This document shows, one piece after another, positions 32,873 to 45,129 of a stretch of DNA of 64,000 nt. The notes under the pieces were generated by a model, which saw nothing but the letters and a program-made list of their open reading frames with translations, made no database searches and was not told the origin of the DNA. The translations under genes were made by a program, and so were the position numbers. Source of the stretch: Plantago ovata (taxonomy: Eukaryota > Streptophyta > Magnoliopsida > Lamiales > Plantaginaceae); the NCBI GenBank assembly GCA_028274465.1, contig CM051456.1, positions 82,632,753 to 82,696,752 on the forward strand, written 5' to 3'. How positions within the stretch are numbered: the stretch's first letter is position 1; every line of letters starts with the position of its first letter.

Positions 32873-33982
32873 TTAAAGTTTGTTATCGTACCAGTATACA
32901 CCTTTGTTGTCATTCTCATCATATTTGATGTAGACACACTCTTTTGCTTCTCTCCATAGAGCCCTCAAAATCGGGGTTCCATCGAAATGGTAGTATTCGC
33001 CCAATATTGGCTTGATCGCCTCGGTGACTTCCTTCCCGTGGTAGTGTGATATGTTAGAAAACAAATGGTGCGCAACGTGATAATCCGCAACATGGTGGAA
33101 TATATGGTTCAGGATTCCGTAGTCTCTATCAACCGTAGCTAGTGCTCCCCTCAGCCAATCCCACTCAGAGGAATCGTAATGAGGCACTGCAAGATGTGTG
33201 TGGTTCAAGTATGTGATCAAAACGAAGAACCCGTTCACAATAAGCAATGGAACACCATATATGCCCATCATCCACAGGAGACCTTTTGCCACGGCGAGGT
33301 TGTAGAGCCCATAAAACACTGCTACAACACCTGCATTTGATATGAGGACAAGTGCTCGTTCACCATCTGAAAACATAGGACTCTTGGGGTCGTAATGGGT
33401 GACAAAGCGTTCGTATTTTCTCCCCGAGACATTGAATAACAGGTACATAGGCCACCCGAGTAGAAGACGGACCATGATCCTGAAAAGTAAGCCTGGTGGG
33501 TGGTTGAGAAAATAGTCAAACCAACGCCTGCCGGATTTGAATTTTGGAACGTAGACCTCATCACGGTCTAGTGATTGAGTATTGGCGTGGTGCCTACGGT
33601 GGCTAATTTTCCAAGAAAAGTAGGGAGTAAGGAGTGATGTATGTAGGATAAAGCCTACGATGTCATCGATCCATTGGTACTCACTAAATGCATGGTGGCC
33701 ACATTCATGAGCGATGACCCACAGGCCAGTCATCGTGCAACCTTGACATACCATGTAAAGTGCCCATGCCGGGTACTGAAGAGGGTATGGGAGTTGTTGG
33801 ATATAAGTGGTGGCGGTATAGTAAAATAGTCCGACTAGAAAGAGGTCGTGAACAAGATAGGATGAAGAACGGAGGAGTGAACGCTTGAAACAATGAGACG
33901 GGATGGCTTTCTTCAAATCGGCCACTGTAAATGGAGGTTTTGCGTGAGGAAATCGCTTCCCTGTTCTCCCTCCTGCTCCCAT
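32873..33982 (-). CDS. FAD2: FAD2-family membrane fatty-acid desaturase, divergent (369 aa)
   Basis: The intact single-exon frame starts MGAGGRTGKR and ends YWYDNKL, a C-terminal aromatic ER-retention-type signal. It has the three histidine boxes that bind the di-iron centre: HECGHH (92-97), HRRHH (128-132) and HVAHH (302-306). Hydrophobic segments of the ER desaturase fold lie at about 42-60, 70-91, 105-122, 165-185 and 208-250. The strongly conserved DSSEWDWLRGALATVDRDYG stretch precedes box 3. Classical enzymes convert oleate to linoleate on phosphatidylcholine. This copy is shorter at the N-terminus than usual (about 380-385 aa) and has DYHVAHH instead of the usual DTHVAHH. It therefore belongs to the divergent FAD2 class, which includes acetylenases, conjugases and hydroxylases. 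Exact activity cannot be read from the sequence. Confidence 0.93.
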   Translation of the reverse strand: MGAGGRTGKRFPHAKPPFTVADLKKAIPSHCFKRSLLRSSSYLVHDLFLVGLFYYTATTYIQQLPYPLQYPAWALYMVCQGCTMTGLWVIAHECGHHAFSEYQWIDDIVGFILHTSLLTPYFSWKISHRRHHANTQSLDRDEVYVPKFKSGRRWFDYFLNHPPGLLFRIMVRLLLGWPMYLLFNVSGRKYERFVTHYDPKSPMFSDGERALVLISNAGVVAVFYGLYNLAVAKGLLWMMGIYGVPLLIVNGFFVLITYLNHTHLAVPHYDSSEWDWLRGALATVDRDYGILNHIFHHVADYHVAHHLFSNISHYHGKEVTEAIKPILGEYYHFDGTPILRALWREAKECVYIKYDENDNKGVYWYDNKL

Positions 33983-34190
33983 ATTTTGTATATGTGTTCA
34001 CCTGCAAATGTAGTAGAGTTACAAATATATATCCTGATAAAATCGTACAGTGATTTGGTGGGTTTAAGAGAATACAGAAATAAGAGCATATATCGGTTAA
34101 AGAAATACCTTAAATGGACCAATTAACGAGGTTCTTAGTTCACAGAGTGTTTATCTCAGAAATCTATTTGTGCTATCTCTCTATTTATTA
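33983..34190 (-). promoter_or_regulatory. FAD2-like leader: TATA box, non-coding exon, 107-bp intron
   Basis: On the minus strand a TATA motif (TTAATAAATAGAG, about 34175-34190) precedes a short leader exon ending AAG|GTATTTC at 34109. An intron (34108-34002) ends TTTGCAG, and exon 2 starts at 34001, about 19 bp before the ATG. A 5'-leader intron just before the start codon is characteristic of plant FAD2 genes, although those introns are usually much longer. Confidence 0.7.
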
Positions 34191-34229
34191 AGAACCAGCA
34201 CTCATGTGAATGAAGAGAGGAAGGGAAAA

Positions 34230-35090
34230 TTGCATATTCGATCCCCTAACTAGACGTCCCACGCGAATACGGTCCTAAGTGATTTTAAAAAAGGCAAATA
34301 CTCTAATATACGAATGAGGATGAATTATGAAGAATTAGGACGGATTATAATTAATTAGGACGAATTAGATGGTGACATGGATGATGAACTGGATAATAAT
34401 ATTTTTTTTAAAGAAAAATAAAAATATAAAAATAAATATTAAAACAAAATCAGAATTCCATCGTCAACTCCTCCCTTTCTTCTTCCTCCTCCCCCTCCAC
34501 CGCCCCACTCCACCTCGGCCTCGCCTTACTCACCCACCAATCCACTGAAGGAGAAGCAAATTAAAGCTCCAGATCGGAGCTTTCCGATCGGGAGCTTTTA
34601 AAAGCTCCGATGGCGGAGCTGTAAAGCTCCGATCAGGAGCAAATTAAGGCCCCAATGGTGGAGTTGTAAAGCTCTTCCATTGGAGCTTTAATTTGCTCCT
34701 GATCGGAGCTTTAAAATTAAAGCTCTGATCAGGAGCTTTTAAAAGCTCCATGGCGGAGCTTTAGGGAGCTTATGAAAGCACCAGATTTGCTCCGATCTGG
34801 AGCTTTTAAGAGCTCCGGTCTGGAGCTTTTAAAGCTCCAGAATGGAGCTTTCCGTCCATAGTGAACTTCCATGGCGGAGCTTCGAGTTTCTTAATTTTTA
34901 TTTTTTTTCTTAAATTTTTTTTTTTACTCATTGTTTCCACCTCAAAATGCCAAATAATCCTCCACATATCCACATATGCAAATAGGTATAAATACATGAC
35001 TTTATACGTCTCAGGGATCAAATCTGTAATTTTTGAAATGAGTTGGGACAAATTTCGCTTGGGACGTCTAGTTAGGGGACATAAGGAAAG
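34230..35090. mobile_element. inverted-repeat element upstream of FAD2-like gene
   Basis: CCCCTAACTAGACGTCCCACGCGAA at about 34242-34267 is mirrored by TTCGCTTGGGACGTCTAGTTAGGGG at about 35054-35079. The ~840-bp interior has no coding sequence, an AT-rich part and the AGCTCC palindrome array. It looks like a non-autonomous DNA transposon. Exact ends and target duplication are not resolved. Confidence 0.65.
34562..34885. repeat. dense AGCTCC/GGAGCT palindrome array
   Basis: In about 320 bp the hexamer AGCTCC or its reverse complement GGAGCT occurs more than 20 times, alternating in orientation. Spacers are short, such as GATC, TTTTAA, GATGGC and CAGAT. Neighbouring units can pair with each other in many registers, so the block is extremely self-complementary. 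It encodes nothing. Confidence 0.85.
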
Positions 35091-35966
35091 ACACAACGGA
35101 TAAGAAAACTTGAAAATGGAGGGAAATGAAATGAAGACGAAACCTCGAATCAACCTTATGAAAGCAAGGAGAAATTTGGTTGTGTTACTTCTGTATTTGT
35201 TTTTTCTTTTTTTTTTTTTTTACCTGCAAAAAACTCTTAAAAAACCTTCAAAAATACAAAGAGTATAATAATATACTAGGAACCCGCGTCACACACTACG
35301 CGTGTGAAGCGTAATCTTGTAAAACATTATTGTTTTATTAAATAATATATTGAAATAAATGGAGTGAATATATAATCTTCACATAATGACTTCAAACGTA
35401 ATAAAAAAATACTAATTGAGTAATTAAACTTAATATAAATGGTGTGCTACAAATGTATATAGTTTTTTTAGTTATGCAATTAATAGTTTTGAATTGAACT
35501 ACATTAGACATACGAAAAGTATTATTCCGATGAGTTAAGAACCATCAGATACATCTCTAGGCTTTGGAAACGTTCAATTTCAAAAATTGCAATGCATCTT
35601 TTTCGCATGTTAATTGGTATTCTTCATCAGTTGAATATATTGTCAAGTGCTTCATAAACATTCTAGTTTCATAATATGATGTTTTTAGTTATTTTTATCG
35701 TATGATTTAAGAATAATTTAATGTCAAAATGACCATCGAAAAACTCAACAAAATCAAGTGTTACGTTTATTATTGGACGGAGGAAGTATGTCTTTTTTTA
35801 TAAGAACATATCATGGTTATTTTTAAAATTAAGTATAATACGTCATACAACTTTATGTTAAAAAATAAATATTTAAGAAGAGAAAATAAATAAAAAATAA
35901 AAAAATTACGTCAATAAGATTCGAACCCAACACCTTCAACAAAAATAATGATACAAATAAGGCAAA
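35091..35966. other. AT-rich intergenic DNA
   Basis: No coding sequence. A small inverted motif GCGTCACACACTACGCGTGTGA lies near 35286-35306. The phrase AAGATTCGAACCCAACACC (about 35917) recurs at 36879 and 36943, on the far side of the fold-back element. Confidence 0.4.
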
Positions 35967-36843
35967 TATTAAACGTCGGAACATAAATTTACTAAATGTT
36001 GGAAATTTATTGTAAATTACATAAAATATCTATAAATTTATAATTTTACAAATTAACCCAATACTGTTAAAATCATCACAATTCCACCTTAAATAAATCA
36101 AGCCCCTAAATCAATAACCTAATCAACATATTTCAATTAAATTTGAAGAACACACCAAGAGATATCATCAAACTCATTTCACACCTTGATATGTAAATTT
36201 GTAATAAAGTATCTATAAATTTATAAATCTCTTGTAAATTTCAGGGCTTTAGAAAACTCATTTCACACCTTGATTTGTAAATCTGTAATAAACTATCATC
36301 AAACTCATTTCACACCTTGATTTGTAAATTTATATAGGTATTGTGCATAATTAAATAAAATTTATATAAAAAGTTTTTTTTAAAAAAAAAAAAGAAAAAA
36401 AAAAAGGGTGAAGGAAGCAGCAGCCCCCGGGCTGCTAGCGGGCTGCTTCATTAGCCTAGCAGCTAGGCTGCTTCGAATCACTACTGCCCGATGTTCTTTT
36501 TTTTTTTTTTTTTTTTTTTAGTTTGAATTTAAATGTTAATTTTTGGAACACTTGAATTTAGTATCAAATTTATCAATTTTTGGAAGTTCAGAATTATCAT
36601 TTGATCATTTTTTGTTAAAGTGATCATTTCATGTTAATAATTTATATTTATGAGTGTATTTGTTTTAGGGAGTGTTTGTGGTAAAGTAGAATTGATGAAT
36701 TTATTATACTTGCAATTGTTTATGATAATTTGTATGAATTTAGTAAGTTTGAGATTTATTTGTAATACTTGTAAAATAAGAGTCATTCTGTAAATTACAA
36801 ATAAATTTCCAACGTTTAGTAAAATTGCTACTACGTTTAATAA
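35967..36843. mobile_element. fold-back element with about 60-bp terminal inverted repeats
   Basis: The left arm from TATTAAACGTCGG through TTACTAAATGTTGGAAATTTATTG is mirrored at the right end by AATAAATTTCCAACGTTTAGTA through ACGTTTAATA. The interior holds three direct copies of AACTCATTTCACACCTTGAT (about 36167, 36250 and 36303) and a GC palindrome cluster GCAGCAGCCCCCGGGCTGC (about 36416-36480). Non-coding. Confidence 0.65.
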
Positions 36844-37520
<677 letters not shown>

Positions 37521-38371
37521 TGTTGATAAGAAAAATATGTCTAGTTCGTAACGTGCACTTCTCCGCGAACTATGAAACTTTCTAAGTACAAGCGCTGATG
37601 GGAGGCCGCGGTCCCAAAAGATCCGAACCTTGAATTATGTGAACCTCTAGGGCCTTTTTACAAATGTGCCTAGTTTGTTAAAATAACCCTCTGCAGAGAG
37701 GCGGAGATCCTGAGGTCCGGAACGGGAGTTAGAAGGACAAGGAGCATTACTCAAGTACTTAACAGGTTAGAATGTACGAAACTCATTTAGTACGAAACTT
37801 AAATACGTGTTTGTTGTGCTTTACAATTGAATCAGGACAAGATTCGCATCACAACCACATGGAGAGAAAGGACAAGAGAAGTGTGGAAGTTTCTAGGCAA
37901 CACAAGAAGCTACAGCTAAATGGGCTTGGGCCAAGCCCATGAAAGTCAACGTTGGGCCTACTCAATATATGTGGACGAATGAGAAGGTGACAGATGGAAG
38001 CAAGAGATTGGTGCGACCTAGGGTTAGCCAACAACTATATAAAGGCTCCATTTCCAAAGAAAAGGTAACGGGTATTAATTAAGTACATTTATTACTCTAA
38101 GACAAGGAGAACTATCGATCTCCTTCAAGTAAAGTCTCACACCGGCTTGACTTAGGCAAGCCGGAGATAAACACACATCCACACGCGTCTTTTTAATCTC
38201 AGGTGCTCAATTGGACATAGAGAGGATCTGAAGACTTGGGTACTGGCATTAGACAAAGATTCGTGTGATGTGTTAAACTATGGTGACTTAGAGAGCTTTT
38301 TAGTTCTTTGTAGTTCGAGGAGTTTTGTAATATTAGAGCGCTTGAAGTCTTACTAGAATTTCACCTCTACA
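37521..38371 (+). repeat. 5' LTR of the Tat element (851 bp)
   Basis: Same length as the right LTR, with few differences by eye, so the insertion is fairly young. A TATA-like CTATATAAAGG at about 38034-38044 lies in the middle and would set the transcription start. Confidence 0.93.
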
Positions 38372-38393
38372 TTTTTGCGCCGTCTGTGGGAAT
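38372..38393 (+). other. primer-binding site of the Tat element
   Basis: TTTTTGCGCCGTCTGTGGG directly follows the LTR. GCGCCGTCTGTGGGAA primer sites are typical of RIRE2/Grande/Retand-like gypsy elements. The first bases deviate from the usual TTTGGC, which may be a mutation. Confidence 0.8.
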
Positions 38394-38430
38394 CTTTACT
38401 AAAAGATTTCCCGGACTCCACTGAGAAGAG

Positions 38431-40800
38431 ATGGTGGGACATAATTATTCAACTCGAAACCAAGGTGCTAATAATTTGTCCGCAAGAGGAAGAGGAAGAG
38501 GAAAATCAAGAGGAGGAAGAGGAAACAGTGGAGTCAATAGAAATGTAAATGTAGGGAGAGGAAATGCGCAACAAGATGGAGATACCGCAAGTTACTCAGC
38601 CACAAACTCGCAGGGCAATGCGCAAGAGAGAGAGAGAAGATTAGTTGTGCAAAGAGCAGAACTGAATAATTTGGAACACCGAAGGAGAGTAACAGAGGAA
38701 GAGTTACGTCAACTCGAAGATGCCAGAAGAAATCTTGTGCAAGATAATCTAGCAAGGACGGTGAGGCCAGTGGGAACAAGCCTACCAAATGAGACAACAC
38801 TTCAAGGATCACAATCGCTGAACCCGCTAGCACCACCATTCATTCCCGGCTCAACAGAGGGAGTAGTTACGACAGCTATCCCGATACAAGATGCACAAGC
38901 TCAAGAGAGAAATTTTGTGTTGCCAAATGGGCATGTGTTAGACAATCGTGCACTTTTTGGTTTAACAAATGAGCAACTAAGTCGTCTACATGACTTGTTT
39001 CAGTTTGAGCTAGGAGGTACAACCGAGATTCCAACTTCTTTGTTAGGACCACCCCATACTCAGATAGCCACAACAAGAGAAAACATCTGACATGTTACTT
39101 TGCCCTTGGCTACTCAACCTATGAGAAGTGTGGTTGATCTGACCAACAATGACCTCGTGAACTCTCAGGATAACATCCGTCATGTTAATCCTCCCGTTCC
39201 AACACGACCGTTGAATTTAGAATTGAATGGGACATCAAGCAGACCAATTCAAGATAGACTCACCTTTCCATGGGTGACAAGGACTACTCAAGGTCAATTG
39301 CAAGATGCTACGAGGCCGGAAGACTTAAGGCCAGTGCTACAAAGAAGGTCAGAGATTCACGCGGAAAGTACAAGAGCAATCCCAACATCAGGGATAAGCA
39401 CAGCTCAGCTAATCCCAACTCAGGATGCGATGGTTACCACTATACATCGATCCCAGGAACAAGCAAGAGATACTCAAGCACGAGGTGGTCAAGCAAGACA
39501 AGAGGTGGAGAAACAACTGACACCGGAAGAGATAGCAAAAGAGCAGAGAGAACTTCTTAAAAAGATGAATGATCTAAGTAAGCAAATATCATCTAAAGAA
39601 AAGGAAAGAGTCCAGATCAAGAACCCATTGAGTTTGGAAATCAGAAAGGAGCAAAAGAAACCGGACACTACCATACCCTCATTAGAGCAATATTATGGGA
39701 AGTCTTGTCCCTATGGTTTCATAAGAAGGTTCGAGAGCAGGATGGAGGCTTATGGCCATAACGAGAACATGTGTGACTTGACATTCCCAACTACACTCTT
39801 TGATGATGCGATGGAATGGTGGGGAAGATTAGCACATGGATCGATCAAGAGCTATGAACAACTGAAGAGCGAGTTCGTTCACAAGTTTGAGAGGATGAGG
39901 AAAATCAAAAAGCCAACCACAGACCTCAAGAAAATCATTCAGGATCCTCAAGAGAATGTACGTCACTTTCTCGCGAGATTCAATGAGATAGTTATGGAGG
40001 TTTAACCCCACAGTGTCAAACAAAGAGCGGTATACTTGTATGAAAATACAACTAACCAAAGGCTGAGAGATGTGATAGCCACGAATGGACAAAATCTTGA
40101 GACAAATGAAGATTTTGATGAGATGTGCTCTAGCTTTAAGAACTCCGAAGATTTTAGAGAAAATGCGCAGATCAGAGCGGGACACAAGAAAGACAAGGAA
40201 CCAGTCAAGCCAAACAATTCCTCAAAGTTCAGGAAGCAAGATCAAAGAGGAGGAAAAGAGGGGAGAAACCATTTTCCAAGGGAGAGAACTCCTCCAAAGA
40301 GATACACATATTACACAACTTTAAATCGACCAAGATCCGACATCTTGGCGTCGATAGTTGAGCAAAAGATGAACATCAAATGGCCAAATCCCATACAACC
40401 ATCAGAGAGCTCTGAAAGCTCCAGATTTTATTGCAAATTTCACAGAGGGAAAGGTCATGACACGGAAGACTGTATGTGGCTGAAGACTGAGATAGAGGGG
40501 TTAGTCAGAGATGGCTATTTGAGAAAGTTTGAAGCTAAAGAGGAACAATCAAGACATGACCGGAGAGATCGACAGAGAAAAGAAAGAAGAGAGGAAGATA
40601 GAGAAGGGAGGTATGAGGATAAAGGGAAGAGTAGAGAGCGAGATTATCATCGGAGAAACAAGGAAAGACAAAGGGATGAAGATGAAGATGATGATAACTT
40701 GCCAAGGTTTGGAGTCATAACCATATCAGGAGGACCAGCAGGAGGAGACACAAGGAAAGCTAGAGAAAAGACAGCCTCATATCTAAGAGAGATTGCCGAT
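38431..40800 (+). pseudogene. gag: Tat-type gypsy gag, two in-frame stops
   Basis: ATG at 38431, 60 bp after the LTR, opens an RG-rich head (RGRGRGKSRGGRG) and a coiled coil. TGA at 39088-39090 and TAA at 40003-40005 interrupt one continuous frame. The Retrotrans_gag core is visible at about 39690-40000 (FIRRFESRMEAYG, DDAMEWWGRLAHGSI, NVRHFLARFNEIV). A CX3HX4HX4C-type knuckle (CKFHRGKGHDTEDC, about 40432-40473) and an Arg/Glu-rich tail follow. The frame continues into pol, so the intact element made one Gag-Pol polyprotein. Confidence 0.85.
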
Positions 40801-43440
40801 GCATATGGAGACCCATGTGTAAAAACTTCAGCTGGAAACAAAATAACATTTGACGACAGCGAGATCCCAAATCAGAGCCCATGCGACGGAGACACCGAAG
40901 AGCCGGATGTACCATTGGTAGTTTCGGTGGATATCGCGGCCTATACGGTAAGAAAGGTTCTAGTTAATACGGGAAGCTCGGTCAATGTTATATTGCTAAG
41001 GACGTTGAAGAGAATGAGGGTTAATCTCAGAGAAATGGAAAAGGTCGGAAGCTCCTTAGTTGGTTTTGGAGGTGAACAGGTTTACCCGTTGGGAAGGGTT
41101 TACTTGAAAGTTTCCCTGGGTACAAAGCCACAAAGAGTGACACGACATATACCATTCCTAGTGGTGGACATTGAGTTGTCTTACCAAGTGGTGCTAGGGA
41201 GACCAGCTCTTAGAGTCTTTCAAGCAGTAGCATCAACTCTACATAATAGAGTAAAGTTTCCTACTCCGGCTGGAATAGGACAAGAAGTGGGAAACATAAA
41301 TCAAGTTTGGGAGTGTTATACTCCCTCGATCAGAAGGAACTCACTTTCAAAAGAAGAGGCAAGAGACCGAAAGGCAAGAGATGAAAGAGAAATGTTTGTC
41401 ATCAAAGAAGCACCAACAAAAAAGCGAAAAGTAAGTCCGTCACTTACTAAGGACCAAAGAAGAGAAGAAGCTCAAAAGGCAAGAGAAGAGCCTACTGAAG
41501 AAGAGATCCACCCGGAGGAGTACAAGGTCATTCCCGAGGAGCCCGTCGCTCCAACTCCTAAGAAAATATTCTTACAACAAAATAAGATACAACCCAAAGA
41601 GACAATCAGAGAAGTGCAGATCATAGACGGAGATCCTGAGAAAACAACAAGGATTGGGACAGAGATGGATTGGGAAGTCGAGTGTATGTTAATAGCGTGT
41701 CTCAAGGAGAACGCAGATGTGTTTGCTTGGAGCACAAATGACTTAGTAGGGATTGATCCGTCTGTAGCTGGTCACCGGCTGAACATGGACCCGAAGATCA
41801 CACACATAAGGCAGAAGAGAACTAATTTTGGACCAAAACAAGAGGCAATTATCGCTGCAGAGGTGGATAGATTGTTGAAAGCCGGACACATTGAGGAGGT
41901 TCGCTATTCAAATTGGGTTTGCAATGTGGTGTTGGTAGAAAAGCCAGGGACCGGCAAGTGGAGGATGTGTAATAACTTTACACGACTCAACAAGTTTTGC
42001 CCAAAGGATCCTTACCCTCTCCCAAGGATAGATCAGTTGGTTGATTCAACAGCGGGATGTGCTTTATTGAGCTTTATGGATGCATATCAAGGCTTTTACC
42101 AAATTAAGATGGCAAAAGAGGATATCCCAAGAACAACATTTTTTGCAGTTGGAGGTGTTTATTGCTTCAAGGTCATGCCATTCGGATTAAAAAACGCAGG
42201 AGCAACTTACCAAAGACTTGTGAACCAAATGTTCAAGGAGGAGCTAGGTAAGACAATGGAAGTCTATGTGGATGACATGCTTGTGAAGAGCAAGAAGGAG
42301 GTTGATCATATAGCACATTTGAACAAGTGTTTTGCTATCTTGAGAAAGTATGGGATGAAACTTAACCCCGCAAAATGCACTTTCCGAGTGAAAGGCGGAA
42401 AGTTCTTGGGTTATATGGTCACAGAGAGAGGGATAGAAGCAAACCCTGAGAAGATTAAGGCGATACAAGATTTACCACACCCAACGACACATCACGAAGT
42501 ACAACAGTTAGTAGGGAAAGTGATCGCTTTGAGCCGATTCATTTCTCGCTCCGCAGAAAAGAATCTTCCTTTCTTTAAGGTTCTGAGAAAAACCGAGAAG
42601 GAGAAGAAGGACAAGACAAATTTTGTGTGGAAATCGGAATGTAGGCAAGCTTTAGAAGATTTGAAGAACTACCTTCAGTCTCCGCCTCTGTTGTCCAAAC
42701 CATTAGATGGAGAGCCACTCTACTTATACTTAGCATTCGCCCGTGAAGCAATAAGCTCAGTTTTGGTGAGGATTCAAGGAGCTGATTGCCTCCCAATTTA
42801 CTATGTGAGTAAAGCTCTGGCCCCCGCGGAAATGAGGTACTTAGACATGGAAAAGCTAGCATATGCTTTGCTTTATACCTCAAGAAAGTTGAAGCCATAC
42901 TTTAGATCTCACAAAGTGATTGTGTTAACTCATGAGCCCCTAAAGCAATTATTGGGAAAGCCGGAGCACTCCGGAAGATTGGCAAAATGGGGTAGATTTT
43001 CAAGCTCCGTCAGCTAAGAAAGCCCAAGTGATAGCAGATTTCATAGTGGAGTTCCCATCCAAGTCTACTCCCATCATCATAGAAGAAGAAGAGAGCAGAA
43101 TAGCATCCTTCATGACTTTGGCAGAAGCTCAGGATATTCAACTTGGGAAAGAGACAGAGGTAGGACAAGAGGATGGAAAAGGGGAAGAGAAAAAAATAGA
43201 TAAAGAGTATTGGGAGATGAAAGTTGATGGTTCTTCACTAACGAGCATGGGGGGCAGGAGTATATTTGGCAGGACCAAGAGGAGAAGAGTTAGAGTTTGC
43301 CATATCTCTACCGTTCAAAGTGACAAACAATGAAGCAGAGTATGAGGCACTTCTAAATGGGATCAAGATAGGCAAAGCATTGGGAGTGGAATACTTAGAA
43401 GCATGCACAGACTCACAGTTAGTCGAGTATTAATATTGGG
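40801..43440 (+). pseudogene. pol: Tat-type gypsy protease, reverse transcriptase and RNase H
   Basis: Protease motif at 40960-40990 reads VLVNTGSSVN: the catalytic Asp of DTGS is Asn (codon AAT, 40966-40968). Reverse transcriptase follows with AGHIEEVRYSNWVCNVVLVEK, KWRMCNNFTRLNK, SFMDAYQGFYQI, FGLKNAGATYQRLV and catalytic VYVDDMLVKS (about 42262-42291). It is joined to a retrotransposon RNase H-like connection (LAFAREAISSVL) and, past frame changes at about 43000 and 43255 and a TAA near 43431, to a plant archaeal-type RNase H (KVDGSS, NEAEYEALL, ACTDSQL). The single frame is open from 40036 to 43017. It would copy the element RNA. Confidence 0.88.
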
Positions 43441-43466
43441 GGCAATTTGAAGCAACGCACCCGAGC

Positions 43467-44915
43467 ATGAGGAGCTACTTGGCCCTATTGAAGGAAGAAG
43501 CTGAAGAGTTCAAAGAGTTTCACTTATTCTTGATACCTCGAAAGGAAAATGATAGAGCAGACGTACTAGCAAAGTACGCGTCAACTTCAGGAGCAATAGA
43601 CACAAGGAGGATAATGTTGATGGAGCAAACTAAGCCGTCCGTCACGGTCGAAGAGCAGCTCATCTTCAATATCGAGGAAGATGATAATTGGATGCAAGAG
43701 ATCAGGAGATATTTGACTAGGGGAGAACTCCCAATTATTAAGGACCATGCGAGAAGGGTGGTTGCACGATCACTAAGATACTTAATGATTGGGAATGACT
43801 TGTACCGGAGATCATTTGCAGACACTCACTTGAGATGCTTAACAAATTTGGAAGCAAAACATATTTTGGCAGAAGTGCATGAGGGAAGTTTTGGAAATCA
43901 CTCTGGAGGAAGGTCGTTAGCTCAGAAAGTTTTGAGGCAAGGATACTACTGGCCAAAGATCATCGCAGATGCTATCCGATATGCCAAAGCATGTACGGAG
44001 TGTCAGAAGTATGCCAAGCAAAGCACAAATCCAGCCAGAGAGCTCAAGCCAACTATAATCACTTGCCGGTTTGACAGATGGGGCATTGATATTGTAGGGC
44101 CATTACCAAAAGGAACGGGGCAGAAGAAGTTCCTAATCGTAGCAGTGGAGTATTTTTCCAAATGGGTCGAGGCAGAGGTGGTATCCACAATTTCAGAAAA
44201 CAAGGTGCTGGACTTCATTTGGAAGAATATAGTGTGTCGGTTCGGACTACCAAGAGTTATAGTCTCGGACAACGGAACACAATTCTCGGGAAAAAAGCTC
44301 AAAGAGTGGTGCAAAAAGATGGAGATATAGCAAAGGTTCACATCAGTGTACTACCCACAGTCAAATGGTCAAGTGTAGAGAACCAACAAGACATTGGTGG
44401 AACTCATTGAGAAGAGACTTAGAGCATGTCAAGGAGATTGGGTAGATGAGCTAGATGGAGTTCTGTGGGCATACAGGACTACTTCAAGAACAGCAACCGA
44501 AGAAACACCATTTCACTTGGTCTATGGATCAGAGGTCGTGATCCCGGCTGAAGTAGTGGTGGAGACCCTAAGGATACAAGGTTATGAACCGGGAGACAAT
44601 CATGAGGCAAGAGTTATGGACTTAGACACATTGGAGGAGCTAAGGAGTACGGCTTTAGTGAGGATCATAAACTACCAAAACAGAGTGGCAAGGAGCTACA
44701 ACAAGAATGTGAAGAACAGAGAACTGCAAGTGGGAGACCTGGTACTGAGGAAAGCAACACAGCAAGATGGAACGGGCAAACTTGAGCCAAAATGGAAAGG
44801 GCCGTACAAAATAACCAAGGCAAAAACAAATGGCAGCTACGAGCTAGCAGATGAAGAAGACAAAGGATGGAAGAGACCCTGGAACATCAAGAACCTAAGG
44901 AAATTCTACACTTAG
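43467..44915 (+). pseudogene. pol: Tat-type gypsy integrase, frame broken near 44330
   Basis: HHCC zinc finger: HEGSFGNHSGGRSL...CTECQKYAKQ (about 43880-44025). Core: GIDIVGPLPKG with the first Asp, VSDNGTQFSGKK with the second. TAG at 44328-44330 then breaks the frame, and the Glu region (YYPQSNGQV) continues with another TAG near 44376, at the position of the usual Glu codon. The C-terminal part (44394-44915) is open: GVLWAYRTTSRTATEETPF, LVYGSEVVIPAEV and a chromo/GPY-like tail (KLEPKWKGPYKI). Inserts cDNA into the genome; this copy is inactive. Confidence 0.88.
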
Positions 44916-45129
44916 GAAAAGAAGAGCAGAGATGGGAGAGTAGAAGATCACCTAGGAACTTTGTTGTTTTATTTCATTTTCATTTCGAACCTTTTCATTT
45001 GTTTAAAAAGAGTTGTAATGGTTTCCGTCAAATTCATTAGCATCTACTTATGAACAATTCAGTTTTGTGCAAAGTTCTACTTATGAACAATTCAGTTTTG
45101 TGCAAAGTTATTACGGCTTTAACATTTTA
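44916..45129 (+). other. untranslated region after integrase
   Basis: AT-rich, non-coding. It contains a 36-bp direct repeat (TCTACTTATGAACAATTCAG...) at about 45042 and 45080, just before the large tandem array. Confidence 0.6.

Noticed and set aside
34562..34885. CRISPR-like array
   Set aside because: Repeats are 6 bp, alternate in orientation and have 4-10-bp spacers; the genome is plant nuclear DNA.
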